DNA of 14,404 bases from an uncultured Clostridia bacterium (lineage in GTDB: Bacteria > Bacillota > Clostridia > Christensenellales > UBA1242), in contig CANQHS010000014.1 of assembly GCA_947623795.1 (NCBI GenBank), positions 1-14,404 on the forward strand, in the 5' to 3' direction. The notes under the pieces were generated by a model that was given only the letters and a program-made list of their open reading frames with translations, was not told where the DNA came from and did not search any database. A program made the translations under genes and the position numbers. Below are positions 13,579 to 14,404 of the stretch, piece by piece. The stretch's first letter is position 1. The number at the start of each line of letters is the position of its first letter.

Positions 13579-14166
13579 ATGAAAAAGTTTTTTAAAGAAT
13601 TCAAAGATTTCATCTCTCGCGGCAATGTGCTTGACCTCGCTGTCGGCGTTATCATTGGCGGTGCGTTTTCCGCAATCATAACAGCGCTTACTAATGGCAT
13701 ATTGATGCCGCTCATCAATGCCTTGCTTGCAAAATGCGGCGGCGGCTGGGAAAGCGCCTATACATTCCTAATTCGCGCATACGAGGCAGATGGCGTAACC
13801 CTTGATATGGCAAAATCAATCTATATCGACTGGGGCGCATTTATAACCGCAATCATCAACTTCTTGCTCATCGCATTGGTGTTGTTCTTGATTGTGAAAA
13901 TTATGATGAACGCACGCAACGCCGTTACAAAGAACGCAAAAAAATGGCCAACGCGTGACGAACTTAAAACACTCAAGGCTGAAGGCGTGAACATTAAGGA
14001 TAGAAAAGCTCTTCTTGTTGCAACAGCCGAACTAAGGGAACGCAACAAACCCGCTCCAGTTCCACCAAAACCAACTCAAGAGGAACTATTAACCGACATT
14101 TTGGCCGAACTTAAAAAGCAAAATGCCGACAAGCCGGCCGACAAAAAGCCCGCAAAAATAAAATAA
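13579..14166 (+). CDS. mscL: Large-conductance mechanosensitive channel MscL, extended form
   Basis: 195 residues against ~136 in E. coli. MscL opens on membrane tension to release solutes during hypo-osmotic shock; it is a homopentamer in the cytoplasmic membrane. The N-terminal amphipathic helix and first membrane helix carry the signature RGNVLDLAVGVIIGGAFSAI (14-33), followed by a short periplasmic loop with GGGWESAY and the second membrane helix at about 86-109 (WGAFITAIINFLLIALVLFL). After it an extra cytoplasmic stretch (115-165) with a charged helix and a Pro-rich linker (PAPVPPKPTQ) precedes the usual C-terminal bundle helix EELLTDILAELKKQ (168-181) and a Lys/Ala/Pro tail. The extension accounts for the added length. 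Strong ribosome site AAAGGAG; monocistronic between its promoter and a hairpin terminator. Confidence 0.95.
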   Translation: MKKFFKEFKDFISRGNVLDLAVGVIIGGAFSAIITALTNGILMPLINALLAKCGGGWESAYTFLIRAYEADGVTLDMAKSIYIDWGAFITAIINFLLIALVLFLIVKIMMNARNAVTKNAKKWPTRDELKTLKAEGVNIKDRKALLVATAELRERNKPAPVPPKPTQEELLTDILAELKKQNADKPADKKPAKIK

Positions 14167-14167
14167 T

Positions 14168-14195
14168 AAAAAACTAGGCTAATCCTAGTTTTTTT
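14168..14195. terminator. Shared CTAGG-type terminator between mscL and the right-edge gene
   Basis: AAAAAACTAGG (14168-14178) and CCTAGTTTTTT (14184-14194) pair perfectly over 11 bases around CTAAT. A runs to the left and T runs to the right let it act on both converging genes. The TAG stop of the minus-strand CDS (14187-14185) is inside the hairpin. Confidence 0.88.
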
Positions 14196-14404
14196 CATCG
14201 CTCTGCTCTTCATCAGAGTCCGTTTCCTGATTAGGGGATTCTTCGCTTTGCTCAGAATGACTTTCGACATCGGCGGACTTTTCCTCGACTTCATGCTGGT
14301 CCATGTCATCCTGAGCGGAGTCGAAGGATCTAATAGCACTTTCCCCAGAATCAGATTCATCTTCAACTTCCGGCTCGGAAGGGGTTACTTCTTTTACGGT
14401 TACG
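14185..14404 (-). CDS. C-terminal part of an acidic low-complexity protein (N-terminus outside window)
   Basis: A minus-strand frame is open from the right edge (first full codon 14403-14401) to TAG at 14187-14185, giving 72 residues. Composition is dominated by Glu, Ser and Asp (PEVEDESDSGES, ETDSDEEQSDEK), so it is a disordered acidic tail of an unknown larger protein. Two copies of the dispersed repeat are read through in frame: one gives IRSFDSAQDDM and the other ESHSEQSEESP, the two being inverted relative to each other. Support for this frame over others is its consistent acidic Ser/Glu composition outside the repeat copies and its stop inside a shared terminator. An alternative frame (start at 14366) also lacks stops but encodes an implausible mixture and runs through the terminator into mscL. 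Function cannot be told from the tail. Confidence 0.65.
   Translation of the reverse strand, partial: VTVKEVTPSEPEVEDESDSGESAIRSFDSAQDDMDQHEVEEKSADVESHSEQSEESPNQETDSDEEQSDEKN
14236..14331 (-). repeat. Inverted pair of dispersed repeats inside the acidic CDS
   Basis: Copy one (14261-14236) reads GTCATTCTGAGCAAAGCGAA on the minus strand. Copy two (14305-14331) reads GTCATCCTGAGCGGAGTCGA on the plus strand. They are head to head, 43 bases apart, and largely complementary, so the transcript could fold into a long imperfect hairpin. Both are multiples of three in effect on the frame, since the ORF remains open. Confidence 0.75.

Noticed and set aside
14076..14366. 96-codon minus-strand ORF overlapping the mscL end
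   Set aside because: It crosses the shared terminator and the mscL 3' end, and its N-terminal half is translated repeat; the acidic frame ending at 14185 is more coherent.

Overview
The window looks like chromosomal DNA from a low-GC, spore-forming member of the Bacillota, most likely an uncultured gut-type Clostridia. The evidence is a sporulation/germination operon (spoIIR-sleB-ypeB), a Veg-family protein, near-consensus sigma-A promoters with TATAAT boxes, and A/T-rich spacers. The order-level placement is an inference. I see no rRNA, tRNA, CRISPR array, transposase or phage structural gene.

Layout. Bases 1-4574 (minus) hold the first ~1,524 residues of a giant secreted or surface protein that leaves the window on the left; it has its own promoter in a very A/T-rich spacer. 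Bases 4898-7569 (minus) are a tight three-gene operon: spoIIR, the forespore signal that triggers sigma-E activation, then sleB (cortex-lytic enzyme) and ypeB (SleB partner), closed by a hairpin. Bases 7894-9871 hold a divergent pair, an XRE repressor (minus) and a small Cys-rich protein (plus), with facing promoters around an inverted repeat, followed by a membrane-anchored metzincin-like zinc protease. Bases 9906-11859 (minus) are an HD-domain phosphohydrolase and histidyl-tRNA synthetase, hisS having a perfect consensus promoter. Bases 12297-14166 (plus) are three separately promoted genes: a tandem zinc-ribbon protein with a poly-aspartate tail, veg, and an extended mscL. A minus-strand acidic protein enters from the right edge and ends at 14185.

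Non-coding structure is the most distinctive part. Many intergenic gaps carry imperfect copies of a short repeat of the type GTCATTCTGAGCG...CGAAGAATC, plus a longer composite element (7783-7895 and 13250-13340) with a hairpin whose arms change sequence but keep pairing, a nearly identical 25-base block and an AATTGC/GCAATT stem. Some copies have entered genes: one supplies the stop codon of the metzincin, and two inverted copies are read in frame in the right-edge protein. Three terminators share an AACTAGG/CCTAGTT hairpin.

No multi-gene defence or biosynthetic system is evident. The best candidates for something undescribed are the giant surface protein, the metzincin with an Asp third ligand, the zinc-ribbon/poly-Asp protein and the composite repeat.
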